DNA from: Branchiibius cervicis
Lineage (GTDB): Bacteria > Actinomycetota > Actinomycetes > Actinomycetales > Dermatophilaceae
DNA: 64,000 nucleotides
Reading direction: 5' to 3'
Assembly: GCF_042661605.1 (NCBI RefSeq)
Contig: NZ_JBHSWJ010000002.1
Coordinates: 3,472,001 to 3,536,000, forward strand
Position 1 is the stretch's first letter. Every line of letters starts with the position of its first letter. Shown here one piece after another: positions 34,807 through 43,355 of the stretch. The notes beneath the pieces were generated by a model that was not told the origin of the DNA, made no database searches, and saw only the letters and a program-made list of their open reading frames with translations. Position numbers and translations under genes: made by a program.

Positions 34807-35601
34807 ATGGCCGGGTCGATCCGGATCGTCAGCCTCAACGTGTCGGCTCCCGGCGAGCGCCGGGTGCCCGGATTGTTGCGGTGGCTTGCGGGTCAGGACG
34901 CCGCGGTTCTGGTGCTGACCGAGACTCGCAGCGGGGCCGGTCACCGGCTGCTGTGCGCTGGGCTTCGGGACCTGGGCTTCACCCTGCACGACGCGCATCC
35001 GCCCGCAGGCGGCCGCGGCGTACTGGTGGCCACGTCCGTGCCGACCGTGCCTGCCGATGACCCGTACGCCGATCTGTCCGGTCGCGCGATCCGCGTGCGG
35101 TTGGCGGACGAAACGGGGCCCGTCGACGTCGTGGCGATCTACGGGCCGTCCTCGCCACCCCACGGCATCCCACCGGATCGAAAAGCTCTGGCGCGCAAGG
35201 AGTCCTGGCTGCTCGCGTGCATGACGACGCTGGAGGAGTCCTGGCCGGCCCCGGAGGCCGCCGGCAGTCTGCTGATCGGAGACCTCAACGTCATCCCGCC
35301 GGACCACCAGCCCCTCTACGGGTCCACGAAGCTCTTCGAGTACGAATTCTTCTACCGGCTGATCACCGAACTGCACCTGACCGACCTGACCAGCCAGGTG
35401 GCAAGCGCCGACTACACCCACACGTGGGTCAGCCATCAGGGCCACGGCTACCGGTTCGATCACGCACTGTGCGATCAGCCGTTGGCCGCTCGGGTCACCG
35501 AGTGCGCGTTCGACCACGAGCCGAGACTCACCGGAATCACCGACCACAGCGCCATCCGGGTGGTGCTCGACCGAGCGGGCCCGGTCAGGGCAGGGTGGTG
35601 A
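34807..35601 (+). CDS. endonuclease/exonuclease/phosphatase (EEP) family hydrolase
   Basis: A 264-residue metal-dependent phosphodiesterase of the ExoIII/DNase I fold. The metal and catalytic motifs are visible: IRIVSLNVS (Asn), LVLTETRSG (Glu), LLIGDLNVIP (Asp/Asn pair), the YRFDHALCDQ segment and ITDHSAIRVVL near the end (Asp-His). It resembles ExoIII-like enzymes in motif order, but the substrate (DNA, RNA or phospholipid) is unknown. It overlaps the converging secreted hydrolase gene by 17 bases. Confidence 0.78.
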   Translation: MAGSIRIVSLNVSAPGERRVPGLLRWLAGQDAAVLVLTETRSGAGHRLLCAGLRDLGFTLHDAHPPAGGRGVLVATSVPTVPADDPYADLSGRAIRVRLADETGPVDVVAIYGPSSPPHGIPPDRKALARKESWLLACMTTLEESWPAPEAAGSLLIGDLNVIPPDHQPLYGSTKLFEYEFFYRLITELHLTDLTSQVASADYTHTWVSHQGHGYRFDHALCDQPLAARVTECAFDHEPRLTGITDHSAIRVVLDRAGPVRAGW

Positions 35602-36592
35602 TGGTTCCCGCGGACTGTAGGGCGTCGTACGCCGGGCCGCCGGGGAAGTACGCCGGGTTGTCCGCGCCGTCGGCGAAGCCGGTCAGCCATCCGGTCGTCA
35701 GGCTCCGAACGGCGTTGGTGTTGTCCGGTTTCGGGGTGCCGCAGACCAGGTTGAACAACGCGGTGTTGTCCGTGCCGTAGATGTCCTGGTGCACCCCCGT
35801 GCTGATCTGGGCGCCGTGGAAGCGGCCCGGCAGGCTGCTGATCAGTTGCTGCGTGCCGCTCTGATCGGCGTTGCAGGAGTTCTTGGGACTGGCCAGCGCG
35901 TAGACGGGCACTCCGGTCGGCGCGAGCGCGCTCAGCCCGGTCGCCAGGTTCGACCCGGCCGGTGAGGCCACCGGGTCCTCCAGGACCAGCCCCTTGAGCT
36001 GGGCGAACACGCCAGGGTAGGCGCTGCGCAGCCGGCCGGCGACGTAGCTGACCGCCTCGCCGCCCGCGGAGTGACCGACGAAGGCCAGCGACTGCGGCAT
36101 CGCCAGATCCGCCCGGCCCGCGGTGGCTCGCGCCGCGCGGAAGGAGGCGTTCAGCGCACCGCTGCCGGTGTCCTTCGTGCCGAAGAGAGTGGCGATGTTG
36201 TTCAGGTACGCCGTGTTGTTGCCGATGTTGTTGACCGTGCAGCCGAAGAGGTCGGCCGACGGCAGGGTCGTCGCTGCGACGAGGAATCCGCGGTCGGCCA
36301 GTTGGCGTGCGTAGCCGGCGTACAGGGCCTTGTTCTCGGCGAACCCGTGCTGCAGCCACACCAGCGCCTTGGCGTTGCCGGACGGGAAGTACCAGTCGAC
36401 CGGCGTCTGGTAGGTCAGGAAGGCGCACCGGGTGGCCACGGTGCCCGTGACGACCGGGGGTGTGGTGGCGGCGCGCGCCGTCGGCGCCCAGCCCACCGCC
36501 CCAACGGCGAGCAGACCCGCCAAGGCGAGGATCGACGTACGTCGAGGGGCGGCTGACCGGCGACGGACAGGGGACGTGAACAACGGGCGCAT
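35585..36592 (-). CDS. secreted alpha/beta hydrolase
   Basis: A 335-residue exported protein. It has an amino-terminal signal peptide with basic residues (RRRSAAPRRTS), the hydrophobic core ILALAGLLAVGAVGW and a likely cleavage after ARA. Then comes an alpha/beta-hydrolase fold with the nucleophile elbow FVGHSAGGEAVSYVAG, a conserved LKGLVLEDPV strand and a late histidine in STGVHQDIYG. It could be a lipase, polyester hydrolase or esterase. The frame is open to 36898, but MRPLFTSPVRRRS at 36592 gives the natural signal peptide. Confidence 0.8.
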   Translation of the reverse strand: MRPLFTSPVRRRSAAPRRTSILALAGLLAVGAVGWAPTARAATTPPVVTGTVATRCAFLTYQTPVDWYFPSGNAKALVWLQHGFAENKALYAGYARQLADRGFLVAATTLPSADLFGCTVNNIGNNTAYLNNIATLFGTKDTGSGALNASFRAARATAGRADLAMPQSLAFVGHSAGGEAVSYVAGRLRSAYPGVFAQLKGLVLEDPVASPAGSNLATGLSALAPTGVPVYALASPKNSCNADQSGTQQLISSLPGRFHGAQISTGVHQDIYGTDNTALFNLVCGTPKPDNTNAVRSLTTGWLTGFADGADNPAYFPGGPAYDALQSAGTITTLP

Positions 36593-36746
36593 AAGCGCGA
36601 GTGTGCCCGATCCGGCGGCGTGGTTCCTGCGGGTGGCGACTAATTGGTTCCTTCTTCGTAGGTTGGGTGGCTGCTGTCCGGTCGCGGGGGAACGACCGAC
36701 CGGGTGGCTTCCTTCGTTCGTTCCTTCACCCCGGAAAGGGTTTTTC

Positions 36747-36905
36747 ATGTCCCCGTGGCTCGCACTCGTCGTCATCGGCGTCATCCTGCTCATCGTCGGT
36801 TTCGCCGGAGTCGGCAAAATCCTCATCTGGATCGGCGTCGCCGTCCTGGTCGTCGGTGCCGTTCTGACCCTGCTCGGCCGGGGTCGCAGCAGCATCAACC
36901 GGTAA
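36747..36905 (+). CDS. small single- or two-helix membrane protein (DUF6131-like)
   Basis: A 52-residue protein, MSPWLALVVIGVILLIVGF followed by a second hydrophobic stretch LIWIGVAVLVVGAVLTLLG and a basic tail. This is typical of short actinobacterial stress-associated membrane proteins. AAAGGG 7 nt before the ATG supports this start over the longer frame from 36432. A strong stem-loop follows the stop. Function unknown. Confidence 0.7.
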   Translation: MSPWLALVVIGVILLIVGFAGVGKILIWIGVAVLVVGAVLTLLGRGRSSINR

Positions 36906-36917
36906 CGCCGTCGGCAA

Positions 36918-36960
36918 ACGCCCCTTCGCGGCCGCCCTTCGGTGGATCGCGGAGGGGCGT
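36918..36960 (+). terminator. stem-loop after the small membrane protein
   Basis: 13-bp arms ACGCCCCTTCGCG (36918-36930) and CGCGGAGGGGCGT (36948-36960), one mismatch, loop of 17 nt. There is no clear T tract. Confidence 0.55.
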
Positions 36961-37028
36961 GCTGTCATCCTGGGCGTCTGGACCGTCCCAGTCGGAGGTG
37001 TGAGATCGCGGCGAGCACGACGACGTTC

Positions 37029-38558
37029 GTGATCCTCATCGCTGCCGTCGTCATCTTCATCTGGAACAAACTGCCGCCGTCGGTGGTCGCGCTCAGCGTG
37101 GCGCTGGCGCTCTACCTGACCGGAGTGCTCACCCTCCATCAGACGGTCGCCGGTTTCGGCGATCCGCTGATCATCTACATCGCGAGCCTCTTCGTCATCA
37201 GCGAGGCGTTGGACGCGACCGGGGTGACGGCCTTCGCCGGCCAGCAACTCATGGCGCGCACCGGCACCAACCCGCGCTCCGTCGTACTCGCACTCATGCT
37301 CCTGGTGGCCCTCCTGACCGCGATCATCAGCGTCAACGGGTCGGTCGCCGCACTCGTGCCGGTCGGGGTCATCCTCGCCACGCGGATCGGCAAACCGCCC
37401 TCGAAGCTGTTGATGCCGATGGCGTTCGCGGCGCACGCGGGGTCGCTGCTGACGCTGCTGGGTAGCCCGATCAACCTGTTCGTCTCCGAGTTCTCCCAGG
37501 AGTCGGGCGACCGTCCCTTCGGCTTCTTCGAGTTCGCGCTGGCCGGGATCCCACTGGTGGTGGGCACCTTCGCGATGAACCTCTTCCTGGGGCCCAAGGT
37601 GCTGCCGGACCGAACCCCGAGGGATGCACCCAACGACCTGAGCCGGTACGCCGAGTTGATGGCCCGCGAGTACGACCTGGCCGACGACGATGCGGCCGTT
37701 TCCTACCACCAGGGGCTGCAGGAGATCGTGATCCCGCCGCGCTCGTCGTTCATCGGCGAACACGTCTACGTGGGGATGCCGATGCAGGGCGAGGACCTCT
37801 TCGTGATGGCGTTGCGGCGAGGTGATGCAGCGTTGGAGAACGGGCAGTTGCAAGCGGGCGACGTCCTGGTGGTCCGCGGCGGATGGTCGGCGTTGGATCA
37901 GCACCTCGCGGAACCCGATGTCGTGAATGTGGCTGAGCCGGAGCAGGTTCGGCGCCAGAGCGGCCGGTTCGGACCGCGCACCTATCTCACGCTGGCCATT
38001 GTCGTGCCGATGTGCGTACTACTCGCCGCGGGCGTCGCTCCCCCGGCGATCATCGTGCTCGCGGCGGCGGTGTTGCTGGTGGGGTTGAAGGCGTTGTCGC
38101 GCGAGCAGGCGCAGGGTGCGATCCAGTTGCCGACCTTGATCACGATCGCGGGGATGATCCCGTTGTCAACCGCGATCCAGACCAGCGGCGCGGCCGACCA
38201 GATCTCCGACCGGTTGGTCTCGGCGTTCGGGGATTCGCCGCGGCTGCTGTTGATCGGGGTGGTCGTGGTGGTGTTGATCCTCGGGCAGTTCATCAGCAAC
38301 CTGGCGACGGCGCTGATCGTCGCCCCGATCGCGGTCGCGGTCGCGCAGAACACCCACACCTCGCCGTTGCCGATGCTGATGGCGATCGCGGTGGCTGCGG
38401 CCGCGGCGTTCCTGACGCCGGTGGCCACGCCCGCGAATCTGATGATCCAGGAGCCGGCCGGGTATCGCTTCGGCGACTACTGGCGGTTGGGCCTGCCGAA
38501 CCTCATTTTCTTCGGCCTGATCGCCGCGTTCGTCGTGCCGGTGATCTGGCCGTTCTGA
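37029..38558 (+). CDS. SLC13/ArsB-type permease with TrkA-C domain
   Basis: Membrane transporter of about 509 residues, divalent-anion/Na+ symporter-like. Two helical halves are visible; the first contains SVNGSVAALVPVGVILATRIGKPPSKLLMPMAFAAH and GSPINL, the second FISNLATALIVAPIAVAVA and LTPVATPANLMI. Between them lies a TrkA-C-type soluble domain (IPPRSSFIGEHVYVGMPMQGEDLFVMALRRG). Substrate unknown. The start is uncertain: GTG at 37029 is the first standard start, but GGAGG (36994-36998) lies 6 nt before an in-frame ATC at 37005, which would add eight residues. Confidence 0.78.
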   Translation: MILIAAVVIFIWNKLPPSVVALSVALALYLTGVLTLHQTVAGFGDPLIIYIASLFVISEALDATGVTAFAGQQLMARTGTNPRSVVLALMLLVALLTAIISVNGSVAALVPVGVILATRIGKPPSKLLMPMAFAAHAGSLLTLLGSPINLFVSEFSQESGDRPFGFFEFALAGIPLVVGTFAMNLFLGPKVLPDRTPRDAPNDLSRYAELMAREYDLADDDAAVSYHQGLQEIVIPPRSSFIGEHVYVGMPMQGEDLFVMALRRGDAALENGQLQAGDVLVVRGGWSALDQHLAEPDVVNVAEPEQVRRQSGRFGPRTYLTLAIVVPMCVLLAAGVAPPAIIVLAAAVLLVGLKALSREQAQGAIQLPTLITIAGMIPLSTAIQTSGAADQISDRLVSAFGDSPRLLLIGVVVVVLILGQFISNLATALIVAPIAVAVAQNTHTSPLPMLMAIAVAAAAAFLTPVATPANLMIQEPAGYRFGDYWRLGLPNLIFFGLIAAFVVPVIWPF

Positions 38559-38562
38559 GCTG

Positions 38563-39507
38563 CTAGGCCCACGCACGCTGCGAGCGTGCCGCCCAGTACT
38601 CCCGGGGATCTTCCTTCGCGACCATCAGCGTGTCGATCTGACTCGGCGACAGAGGGATTGACGCCGCGGCGACGTTCTCCTCGACCTGCGATCCGGTGAC
38701 CGCGCCGGAGAGCACGTGCCCGAGCCACGGCTGCGCGGCCACGGCAGCGAACGCGGCCTGGTGCAGCGGTATCCCGAGATCGGTGGCGGCACCCTGCAGC
38801 TCGGGCGAATCCCCGTCGACCAGACGGCCGTTGGCCAGGGCTTCCTTGACCACGACATGCACTCCGGCGTCGGCTGCCTCCTGCAGCGCCGGTCCGACGG
38901 AGGGTTCGAGCAGATTCCACGTGGACTGCACGACCCGGAAGAGGGGGTCACCGCCGCGCGTGATGGTGATGGCCTGGCGGACGACATCACCCTGTCGAGG
39001 TCCTGAGGTGGAAAAGCCGACCCGAACTCCGTTGTCCCGCAATGCTGCCAATGCATCGAGCAGCGGCTCGTCGGTGAGCGCCGGACTATCCGGGGTCAGG
39101 GAGTGGACTTGGTAGACGTCGACGTGGCTGCCCAGTTCGTGCTGGGTTGCGGCCCACTGCTCCTGGAAGGCCGCCAGCGAATGATCCTTGCGCTCATGGG
39201 TTTCCGCGGTCATCTCCCAGTCACCCACGTACCGGTAGCCCCACTTCGAAGCGACCGTCACATCGCTGACGCCCGGACGGGAGGCCAGCCAACTGGCCAG
39301 GAAACTTTCGGACACGCCGTACGACCGGGCGCAGTCGACGTACCGCACACCCGCTGCGTACGCCGCGTCCAGGACCTCCGCGGTCCGCTCGCGCATCTGC
39401 TCGACGCTGCGGTGCCCACCCAGATCCTGGCCGCGACCGGACGTGATGTACGCCGGTCGGCCCAGGGCTGCCAGACCCAACCCGACCCTGTCCGCACCTG
39501 TGATCAT
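38563..39507 (-). CDS. aldo/keto reductase
   Basis: NADPH-dependent oxidoreductase of 314 residues with the AKR TIM-barrel fold: the catalytic Asp/Tyr region YVDCARSYGVSESFLASWLA and later VDVYQVHSL (catalytic His) and the cofactor-site LQGAATDLGIPLHQAAFAAV. Substrate is unknown. AGGAGG 6 nt before the ATG. The ribosome-binding site overlaps the stop of the upstream uracil-DNA glycosylase gene, so the two are likely one operon. Confidence 0.88.
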   Translation of the reverse strand: MITGADRVGLGLAALGRPAYITSGRGQDLGGHRSVEQMRERTAEVLDAAYAAGVRYVDCARSYGVSESFLASWLASRPGVSDVTVASKWGYRYVGDWEMTAETHERKDHSLAAFQEQWAATQHELGSHVDVYQVHSLTPDSPALTDEPLLDALAALRDNGVRVGFSTSGPRQGDVVRQAITITRGGDPLFRVVQSTWNLLEPSVGPALQEAADAGVHVVVKEALANGRLVDGDSPELQGAATDLGIPLHQAAFAAVAAQPWLGHVLSGAVTGSQVEENVAAASIPLSPSQIDTLMVAKEDPREYWAARSQRAWA

Positions 39508-39516
39508 CTGCGCCTC

Positions 39517-40307
39517 CTATCCGTGCTCCGCGAGTTGCGTTGCGCGAGCGATGATTTCATCGAACATGGCATGCGTCAGCCGGCCGGTATAGGTGTTGTG
39601 CGGCGACGGGTGGTAGCAACCGATCAGGTGTAGACCGCCGACGGTTGCCTGCGCGCCGTGGCCGAACTTCGGTCGGGGTCGGGGGATGTCGATACCTGCA
39701 GCGGCGAGCGCCGTGAGCGCGGCCGACCACCCGATGGCTCCGAGACACAACACCACCTGCGCGGTGGGCAGGACGAGTTGCAGCTCGCGGGCGACCCAGG
39801 GGGCGCACGTGCCCATCTCGGACGTCGTCGGCTTGTTCTTCGGCGGCGCGCATCGCACTGGGTTGAGCAGACGGACACCGGTCAACCGCTGCCCGTCGCC
39901 GGCGTTGTCGGAGGTCGGCAGCGCGGCCAGCCCGGCGCGATACAGCGCCTGGAAGAGCCATGCGGCAGAGGGATCGCCGGTGAAGTTGCGGCCGGTCCGG
40001 TTGCCGCCGTGCGCAGCAGGAGCCAGGCCGAACGCCAGCAACCATGGGCGGGTATCACCGAACCCGGCGACCGGTCGTCCCCAATAGGGCTGATCGGCGT
40101 AGGCAGCCTTCTTGACCTGCGCGCAGTGTTCGCGCCAGGTCACCAGGCGCGGACAGGCACGGCAGACGGTCAGCCGGGCACTCAGGTCGGTGAGGTCGCG
40201 GGCGTCAGCCGCCGATCGGCGTACGTCGATGGCGGACTGGGCCTGCGGCGTCCCGGGGTGGCGTGGTCGCCCGGCCAGCCGTCACCCGGGGTCGCCGGCG
40301 AGGTCAT
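39517..40307 (-). CDS. uracil-DNA glycosylase, iron-sulfur family 4/5 (frame broken once)
   Basis: Excises uracil or related bases from DNA. Most of the protein is in one frame from 40143: the active-site region LAFGLAPAAHGGNRTGRNFTGDPSA, cysteines in LLNPVRCAPPKNKP and MGTCAPWV, and the late motif GCYHPSPHN. The first 53 residues lie in another frame. Adding one base at about 40252-40258 joins them as HATPGTPQAQSAIDVRRSAADAR, recovering the conserved VCRACPRLV cysteine motif and an ATG at 40307 (263 residues). Without the repair, the first two cluster cysteines would be lost. Confidence 0.8.
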
Positions 40308-40599
40308 CAATACGCCGGTGACGGGGTGCGGCAGCCGTTCCACCCGGCCGAGGTTACTCGTGGGGGCGAATGCAGACCCAACTGGAGTTCATCCACATGA
40401 GCTCGACACCCAGGGTCGGCTCGGAGAGCCCCAATTGATTTCCGCCACAACGGTGTACGACGCGGGCGTCGCCTGTGGGGACGACTACGCGGGTCGCGGT
40501 GACTGCCGAACCTCGACGCGGATAGCGTGCAAACCGAGGGCAACGTCGCCGCCAGCCGCCTCGTCTGGGCTGCCGTCGACGACGCCGACTGACCGACGT

Positions 40600-41211
40600 T
40601 CAGGTGTCGTACTCGTAGCCATCCCACGGTTCGTAGTAGCAAATGAAGTCGCCTGGTTCGATGTTGACGGTGGCCGTTCCTTCGAAGACCTCGAACCGCC
40701 AGCCGAACTCGACACCGTCCACTGTGCGCAGGAACGGAGCCACCTCGATGGGCTCCAACACGTACTTGCCCAATTGCTTCAGGCGCGTTTGCACCACCTC
40801 GTCGCCGTCGACGCCGGGAGCAGCCTGTCCTGGCGGCACATTGCTCGGCCGGGTAAGGGAGTCGACCTGGACGCTGTCGAAGGCGCCGTCCGCCGTCCAG
40901 AGGAAGAGACCGACATAGGAAGCGTCTGCGGTGTAGAGCTCGTCGCTGAGGAAGAACTTGCGACCGTCTCCGGCGGTCCCGGCATAGGGAACGTGATAGT
41001 CGTCCGGACGGATGGTGATCCGGTTTGGCGCTCCGGGCATGGTTATATTCCTGTCTTGCGCAGGGGTCGTCGTCGATGAAGCGACAACCGGGGATGACGT
41101 TGATCGCGCGGTCGGACGTGGCGCCGGAGTCACTGCTCTGGTTTCCCGCTGGGTTCCGCATGCGGTGAGAAGCGCCAGAGGGACCGCACCGATGAACGCG
41201 CGTCGTCGCAT
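40600..41211 (-). CDS. lipoprotein of unknown function
   Basis: A 203-residue lipoprotein: basic MRRRAFIGAV, hydrophobic core and lipobox LTAC at residue 18, so it should be lipid-anchored at the outer face of the membrane. The mature part begins with a threonine/proline/serine-rich linker and continues with a soluble domain (DDYHVPYAGTAGDGRKFFLSDEL, FEVFEGTATVNIEPGDFICYYEPWDG). No family is recognised. An upstream ATG at 41235 adds eight residues. It is divergent from the DUF427 gene. Confidence 0.7.
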   Translation of the reverse strand: MRRRAFIGAVPLALLTACGTQRETRAVTPAPRPTARSTSSPVVASSTTTPAQDRNITMPGAPNRITIRPDDYHVPYAGTAGDGRKFFLSDELYTADASYVGLFLWTADGAFDSVQVDSLTRPSNVPPGQAAPGVDGDEVVQTRLKQLGKYVLEPIEVAPFLRTVDGVEFGWRFEVFEGTATVNIEPGDFICYYEPWDGYEYDT

Positions 41212-41318
41212 CGCAGGGCCGGCGCCTGGAACCATGCTTCATCCAACCAGAACGTGGGGAATGAGGTGGGCCGATGCCGGTGTTGTCGATGATGACGCCG
41301 AAGAATCGAGGGATGCAC

Positions 41319-41696
41319 ATGACTGCCCAGCCCAAGCTTGAACCCGGCCCGGACCACCCGATCACCGTTGAACCCGAAAAGCAGCGTGTAACAGTCCGAT
41401 TCGACGGCCGGGTGATCGCATCCAGCACATCGAGTGTGCGACTGGCCGAAGCGTCGTACCCGTCGGTCCAGTACATCCCGCGAGCAGACGTGGATCCCGA
41501 CGTACTCACCGACAGCGACCACTCGACGTACTGCCCCTACAAGGGGACGGCTCGCTACCACGGCCTGCGTAGCGCGGACGGGGCGGTCGCGGCGGACAAG
41601 GTGTGGTTCTACCCCGAGCCCTACGACGCGGTGTCACCGATCGCCGATCACCTGGCCTTCTACCCCGACGCGGTGGACATCTCCGTCGAGGGCTGA
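41319..41696 (+). CDS. DUF427 family protein
   Basis: A 125-residue cytosolic protein matching DUF427: HPITVEPEKQRVTVRFDGRVIASSTSSVRLAE, YIPRADVDPDVL, STYCPYKGTARYH and the ending HLAFYPDAVDISVEG. The function is unknown; family members have a compact beta fold. ATG at 41319 has GAGGG 6 nt upstream, better than the ATG at 41313. Confidence 0.85.
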   Translation: MTAQPKLEPGPDHPITVEPEKQRVTVRFDGRVIASSTSSVRLAEASYPSVQYIPRADVDPDVLTDSDHSTYCPYKGTARYHGLRSADGAVAADKVWFYPEPYDAVSPIADHLAFYPDAVDISVEG

Positions 41697-42508
41697 CCCG
41701 GTCGGAGAACGTCCTGGATTACTTCCCAGGCGGTCTCACCCAATCGCCGGTCGGCGGCGGGCGAGCCGCCACGCCGCATTCGTATGCCGACTTCGACGAA
41801 AGCCTCGCCGGGCAGGATGGTGCGATGGCCGGCCTCTGGGTCGGTGACCAGGTCGGTTGCCAGCCCGTGCTGTGAACGGGTCGCCGCGATCGCTTCGGCC
41901 TGAGCGACGGCCGGCCACACCTGGTCATCGCCCCCGGCCACGAGCACTACCCTCGGGATTCGCTCGACGGGAATCGTTGCAGCGCGGATCCTTTCGGCGA
42001 ATCGCCGGCGCGAAGCCTCGTACAGGCCGCGAAAAACGGGCGGATCGTCGTCCGGTTCCCAGTCGTCGACGAACGGCACCCACGGGAGCGGTTGACCATC
42101 GAGGGTCCAGTGCGACGTAACCCGGCCCTCGTGGGTGACCCCGGACCAGACCACGTCGCTGGGGGCGAAGGCCACGACTGCGTCGACCCGCTCGGACAGA
42201 GCGCCGGCGAGCAGCGCTGCCTCCGACCCGAACGACGTTCCGAAGACCAGGACACGATCAGCGCTTTCGGCGAGTGCATCAATCCGTCGGAGAAACAACT
42301 CGATGGGGACTTCCCACGGTCCAGGCTGCTGCCGGGCACCACCGAACCAGCGGATGGACTCGGTAAGCACGCCACGCGCGGCCAGCACCCGCGCCCGGTC
42401 GCGATCGACCCGCCCGCTCGAGCCCGCCAGCACCAGGGCGGCCGACCCCGTCGGCTTGTCCGGCACGAAGCGGACACCCTCGACCTCAGTCAGCGCCTCC
42501 TCGATCAC
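41660..42508 (-). CDS. alpha/beta hydrolase, BAAT/thioesterase-like
   Basis: A 282-residue hydrolase with the strand LVLAGSSGRVDRDRARVLAARG, the elbow VLVFGTSFGSEAALL near residue 96, and later VVLVAGGDDQVWP (acid) and GHRT (histidine). The order resembles the carboxy-terminal part of acyl-CoA thioesterases/bile-acid conjugating enzymes. Substrate unknown. GTG at 42508 is the start; it overlaps the end of the DUF427 gene by 37 bases. Confidence 0.72.
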   Translation of the reverse strand: MIEEALTEVEGVRFVPDKPTGSAALVLAGSSGRVDRDRARVLAARGVLTESIRWFGGARQQPGPWEVPIELFLRRIDALAESADRVLVFGTSFGSEAALLAGALSERVDAVVAFAPSDVVWSGVTHEGRVTSHWTLDGQPLPWVPFVDDWEPDDDPPVFRGLYEASRRRFAERIRAATIPVERIPRVVLVAGGDDQVWPAVAQAEAIAATRSQHGLATDLVTDPEAGHRTILPGEAFVEVGIRMRRGGSPAADRRLGETAWEVIQDVLRPGQPSTEMSTASG

Positions 42509-42622
42509 CGACGAAGTCTGTCATCCGTCCGCGGCTGGATCCGAGCATCAGGTAACGCCGTGAGCGGCCGGATCGAATCGGCGCGACGCGATGCCAGGTC
42601 CGTTCGGGTTGCCGATGCAGGC

Positions 42623-43195
42623 TCAGCCGGCAGCGGGCTGCGGCTGCTGGCTGGGGTCCTCGACCTTCATCGACACGGGAATCCCGGCGGATGCCGTGGC
42701 CCAATCCTCGGAAGCAAAGAACTCCTTGGTCGCCCCGACCTCGACTTTCTGGGTGCTGACGTTGCCGCCGGCCCAGTGCACTCCCGTCGCACTCGCCGGA
42801 ATCCGGTCGTACAGCCTTTCCTGCATTTCCTGGAGTTGTTCCGCGGAGTACTGGACCTTGAACGCCGCGATACCTTCTTGTTTCATCACGTCCCGCTGCG
42901 ACGTCGTGGTGTAGTAGCCCACGATCCGCTGGTTCGCCGAATCGAGCACGAAGTTGTCGGTACTGATCCCCAGGACTTTGGCGACTTTCTCGATCGTCGC
43001 CCCCGCCTTGTTCTGGAAGTCTATCTGCGCAGCATCGGGACTGGTGGTCGGAACCACGATCGTGGGCAGCGGCTCAGGCGACAGCTGAGTCGACCAGGTC
43101 GGACCGCCCGCTTGTGCAGCCGCGCAACCGGCCAGCAAGACACCAGCGACCGCGGACCCGACCAGGCTTGTTACGGCCGGCCTCATAGTCTTCAT
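42623..43195 (-). CDS. lipoprotein of unknown function
   Basis: A 190-residue lipoprotein with a short basic start, hydrophobic core and lipobox LLAGC at residue 22-24, followed by proline/threonine-rich linker. The mature domain (IDFQNKAGATIEKVAKVLGI, TTTSQRDVMKQEGIAAFKVQYSAEQLQEMQERLY) contains a helical segment. Not recognised. ATG at 43195 has AGGAG 5 nt upstream; the long open frame before it is not coding. Confidence 0.7.
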   Translation of the reverse strand: MKTMRPAVTSLVGSAVAGVLLAGCAAAQAGGPTWSTQLSPEPLPTIVVPTTSPDAAQIDFQNKAGATIEKVAKVLGISTDNFVLDSANQRIVGYYTTTSQRDVMKQEGIAAFKVQYSAEQLQEMQERLYDRIPASATGVHWAGGNVSTQKVEVGATKEFFASEDWATASAGIPVSMKVEDPSQQPQPAAG

Positions 43196-43355
43196 GAATA
43201 CTCCTATGAACGGCGCGTAGCGGTAGACCGACGCTACTCCGGAGCGCCGGGCGAACCTGGCTACGGCGACCGAACGATGCGTGATCGTTAAGTGGTTCCG
43301 ATGACCCACCTCGCCCGGCGGGTTCAGCACCGATCGAACCGCACGTCGTACCTCC

